64,000 bases of DNA from Halobacillus salinus (GTDB taxonomy: Bacteria > Bacillota > Bacilli > Bacillales > Halobacillaceae), in assembly GCF_004684905.1 (NCBI RefSeq), contig NZ_SRJC01000001.1, positions 1,178,001 to 1,242,000 of the forward strand, read 5' to 3'. A program made the position numbers and the translations under genes. The notes beneath the pieces are model-generated. The model was not told where the DNA came from. It saw only the letters and a list, made by a program, of their open reading frames with translations, and searched no databases. Positions 62,299-64,000 of this stretch are shown here, in pieces; position 1 is the first letter of the stretch, and each line of letters starts with the position of its first letter.

Positions 62299-62565
62299 CT
62301 AAGCTCCAGTGGTAGTCGTGACCGTCAGTACCTCACTGAGTTCCGACTTCAGCCCGTTTTCAGCAACCGCAACGACTTGATATTCGTATGCAGTGTCAGC
62401 TGTCAATCCGGAATCCGCAAGATTGGTTCCTACTCTTGTATCGACCATGACACCATCTCGATAGATTTCATAGTTTGCGATGCCCGCCTCATACGTAACA
62501 GCATCCCACGAGACGTCAACTGATGTATCTGTCACATTGGATGCTGTTAGATTTGCGGGCGCATT
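62299..62565 (-). CDS. FN3 domain in the +1 frame, probable capsid extension
   Basis: 88 codons in the +1 frame relative to the capsid gene, starting at its stop codon. The reading is NAPANLTASNVTDTSVDVSWDA ... YEIYRDGVMVDTRVGTNLADSGLTADTAYEYQVVAVAENGLKSELSEVLTV, a complete fibronectin type III domain. No ATG, GTG or TTG with a ribosome site opens it near its beginning; the open frame extends upstream only inside capsid codons. It would be made by ribosomes that shift forward at CCC-TAA, giving a capsid-FN3 fusion that decorates the head. Confidence 0.8.
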   Translation of the reverse strand, partial: NAPANLTASNVTDTSVDVSWDAVTYEAGIANYEIYRDGVMVDTRVGTNLADSGLTADTAYEYQVVAVAENGLKSELSEVLTVTTTTGA

Positions 62566-62569
62566 AGGG
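62564..62569 (-). promoter_or_regulatory. Programmed +1 frameshift site CCC-TAA at the capsid stop
   Basis: Capsid codons ACA CCC TAA; after a one-base forward slip of tRNA-Pro from CCC to CCT the next codons are AAT GCG CCC, entering the FN3 frame. CCC followed by a stop is the +1 slip arrangement reported for Listeria phage PSA capsid and tail genes. Confidence 0.78.
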
Positions 62570-63790
62570 TGTTTCCGCCCCAATATTAGAAATGTCATAG
62601 ACTTTGAAGGAGTCATTGTCTTTCGGACGGCCATTCGCAGCCATTCTTGTCATGTACACGCGTTGATCTTCGATGAAACGCACTTCATCAGACTGTTCGA
62701 TTTTTCGATTGAATCCGACACCCATGAAGTAGTCAGAGGCAACCCCTGCAACCATCTTGCCGCTCGGCACCGCTACGGACTGAATGATGGTAGCTGGAAT
62801 CGGTAGAACGCCGTAAGCATATGTTCCGTTTTGAGTCAGATAAGTCGTAGCACCGAAAACCTTGCTCCAGTAGTCCAATGGATTTACCACAAGGATAACG
62901 TTACTTACAGAACGGGTACCATCCTTCGTAAGAGGGGCCATCACTTCTGTTCCAAGTGTGGCTGGATCAAATGCAGTCAGTGTAGTGGCAGATTTATCAG
63001 GATAGACTCCATCCACTACAGCACCGGAGAGATTCTTGATCATACCAATCGGTTGATCATTTCCAGTACCTTTTACAATGGCCTCTTCTAATGCGATGGA
63101 TACGGCTTCGGCAAGTACTGCACGGACGTATCGGTCCAACCACACCGGACCAAGTGCCAACATAGCTTTTGCTACCGGCATGAAGGCAGATAGCTTGTAC
63201 AGGTCGGTGTTCAGCACTTCGAAACCATCATCCAGAAGTTCTTTGATCGTTGATGTCAACTTACCCCAAAACGCTGGGTTAACGGTTCCTTTTTTCGATA
63301 CCCACTTGGTAATACCAGTTGTATTAACAAAATTAATAGCTGTAAGAAGAGGGTGGTTTTGCGTCAAGTCCTCGAACACCCGAGTGATAACCGTCGCCGG
63401 TACCAATGCCTCTACTCCATCAAACCCTTCCCCATCGATAACCTCGTTGTAGTATTTTTTCTCTTCGGAAGTTAGGGGATGCATCCCTCTGGAACTGAGT
63501 ACTTGCTGGTCATTGATTTCTTTGTGCAATAGAGTATTCGCTTCTTGAAGGATATCCGTCTGAATGCCTTCCGCCATGTTAACCATAGCTTCCGCGAATT
63601 TTTCTGAATCTCCGGACTCGAGAGCCGCCACTAGAGCTTCACGTTTCTCTTGATCGGATTGATTGGTCTTGTCCAGGTTTTGAACCCCTGTACCTCCACC
63701 AAAGAACTGCATATTCCCCAGTCTCATAAACGGTTGCTTCTGTTTCGCCTTTAAATCTTTCATCACTGCTTTTTGATTGTGACTCATCAT
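62564..63790 (-). CDS. Major capsid protein, HK97 fold
   Basis: 408 aa. The first ~100 residues are a charged helical delta/scaffold domain (MKDLKAKQKQPFM ... EKREALVAALESGDSEKFAEAMVNMAEGIQ). The HK97 core follows, with VPATVITRVFEDLTQNHPLLTAINFVNTTGITKWVSKKG, ELLDDGFEVLNTDLYKLSAFMPVAKAML, and LIVVNPLDYW-type region VILVVNPLDYWSKVFGA. The protease upstream probably removes the delta domain. ATG 63790 follows AGAGGAGGA and overlaps the protease stop. It ends at CCC-TAA, where an FN3 domain continues in the +1 frame. Confidence 0.92.
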   Translation of the reverse strand: MMSHNQKAVMKDLKAKQKQPFMRLGNMQFFGGGTGVQNLDKTNQSDQEKREALVAALESGDSEKFAEAMVNMAEGIQTDILQEANTLLHKEINDQQVLSSRGMHPLTSEEKKYYNEVIDGEGFDGVEALVPATVITRVFEDLTQNHPLLTAINFVNTTGITKWVSKKGTVNPAFWGKLTSTIKELLDDGFEVLNTDLYKLSAFMPVAKAMLALGPVWLDRYVRAVLAEAVSIALEEAIVKGTGNDQPIGMIKNLSGAVVDGVYPDKSATTLTAFDPATLGTEVMAPLTKDGTRSVSNVILVVNPLDYWSKVFGATTYLTQNGTYAYGVLPIPATIIQSVAVPSGKMVAGVASDYFMGVGFNRKIEQSDEVRFIEDQRVYMTRMAANGRPKDNDSFKVYDISNIGAETP

Positions 63791-64000
63791 TATTCCTCCT
63801 CTTTCTTAAAACGATTCAACAAGTTTGGGATTGGTTTCTTCGCATTAGCTGCGTACTTTTGTAGTAATGAATTCTTGACTGGTTCCTTTGGTTCGTCTTT
63901 CTCCGGCTCTTCAATCTCTTCATCTGCGAAGCCAAGCGTCACCGCTTGGGAAGCTGTCAGGAAGCTCTCATCCTCTAATAAGTCCTCCAACTCCTGACGA
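63790..64000 (-). CDS. ClpP-like prohead protease, C-terminal part
   Basis: The gene runs off the right edge; about 69 residues are visible. RQELEDLLEDESFLTASQAVTLGFADEEIEEPEK is the usual C-terminal end of phage head-maturation proteases of the ClpP (S14) family, where the last helix reads LTAxEAVExGFADEI. A linker and a basic tail KKPIPNLLNRFKKEEE follow. It would cut the capsid delta domain. The catalytic Ser, His and Asp are outside the window. Confidence 0.82.
   Translation of the reverse strand, partial: RQELEDLLEDESFLTASQAVTLGFADEEIEEPEKDEPKEPVKNSLLQKYAANAKKPIPNLLNRFKKEEE

Larger units (their letters stand above)
42767..64000. mobile_element. Siphovirus-type prophage integrated at glnA (left part; right end outside window)
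   Basis: From the glnA tip to the right edge all long genes form phage modules: protease, HK97 capsid, connectors, tail, tape measure, baseplate, spike, XhlA-like protein, holin and lysin, nearly all on the minus strand. The left end holds cargo genes (AbiH, SOS operon, surface protein). Terminase, portal, replication, repressor and integrase genes must lie to the right if intact. The structural genes are open and tightly packed, so the element may be functional. Confidence 0.9.

Noticed and set aside
62299..62634. FN3 frame as an independent gene starting at the first upstream in-frame start
   Set aside because: That start lies deep in capsid codons with no ribosome site, and the residues before the FN3 domain have no sense; fusion by frameshift at the capsid stop is the better reading.

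Overview
The window comes from the chromosome of a spore-forming, low-to-mid GC Firmicute of the family Bacillaceae. Gene order from about 11.8 to 41.1 kb follows the Bacillus subtilis parC-parE ... plsY ... citB ... ccd ... tkt ... yneB-lexA segment. Tlp, SirA and a SpoVK-like ATPase point to a sporulator. A betaine-type osmolyte transporter and an MrpB-type Na+/H+ antiporter subunit fit a moderately halotolerant genus such as Halobacillus or a relative; the genus is inference.

Layout. 1-351: 5' end of a flotillin gene. 0.5-3.2 kb: an acyl-CoA/acetyl-CoA synthetase behind a palindromic operator candidate, a GNAT acetyltransferase and a 54-residue membrane-anchored protein. 3.2-11.6 kb: a leucine/acyl-CoA degradation operon in the order of B. 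subtilis yngJ-I-HA-HB-G-F-E, headed by a TetR regulator, with a TetR-type operator and a CcpA cre site just upstream of the first catabolic gene. 11.8-16.9 kb: topoisomerase IV (parC, parE; LexA box in the promoter) and a CoA-binding protein. 16.9-21.3 kb: a two-gene osmolyte ABC transporter and a GH18 hydrolase. 21.4-26.7 kb: plsY, folE2, yidD, a HesB protein, a pirin, a ferredoxin, a nucleotidyltransferase, yneQ and yneP. 26.7-33.0 kb: a double-AAA SpoVK-like ATPase, tlp, an FbpB-like small protein, yneN and aconitase. 33.3-40.2 kb: yneK, ccdC, ccdB, an orphan mrpB, ccdA, yneF, sirA, tkt, ynzC and yneB. 40.2-41.1 kb: a divergent SOS control region with four LexA-type boxes between lexA and a 31-residue single-helix peptide that sits where yneA normally lies.

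From about 42.8 kb to the right edge lies a siphovirus-type prophage, with nearly all genes on the minus strand. Its left boundary is marked by an 18-codon copy of the glutamine synthetase (glnA) C-terminus followed by a terminator, so glnA looks like the attachment target; the other end is outside the window. Reading from the right edge (head) leftwards: ClpP-like prohead protease, HK97 capsid with an FN3 domain encoded in the +1 frame behind a CCC-TAA stop, connector and neck proteins, major tail protein, assembly chaperone, tape measure, Dit, a putative baseplate protein, a polysaccharide-deacetylase-like protein, a small cluster of extra genes, tail endopeptidase/spike, XhlA-like protein, holin and M15 endolysin. 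Left of the lysis cassette are cargo genes: AbiH, a LexA-boxed WYL-like/YolD operon and a surface-type membrane protein. A second endolysin and a second WYL-like gene lie outside the boundary, beside lexA, and look like remains of an earlier related prophage.

The SOS network links several parts: lexA, the small peptide with yneB, parE-parC, and both WYL-like genes (inside and outside the prophage) all have a LexA-type box in or near their promoters.
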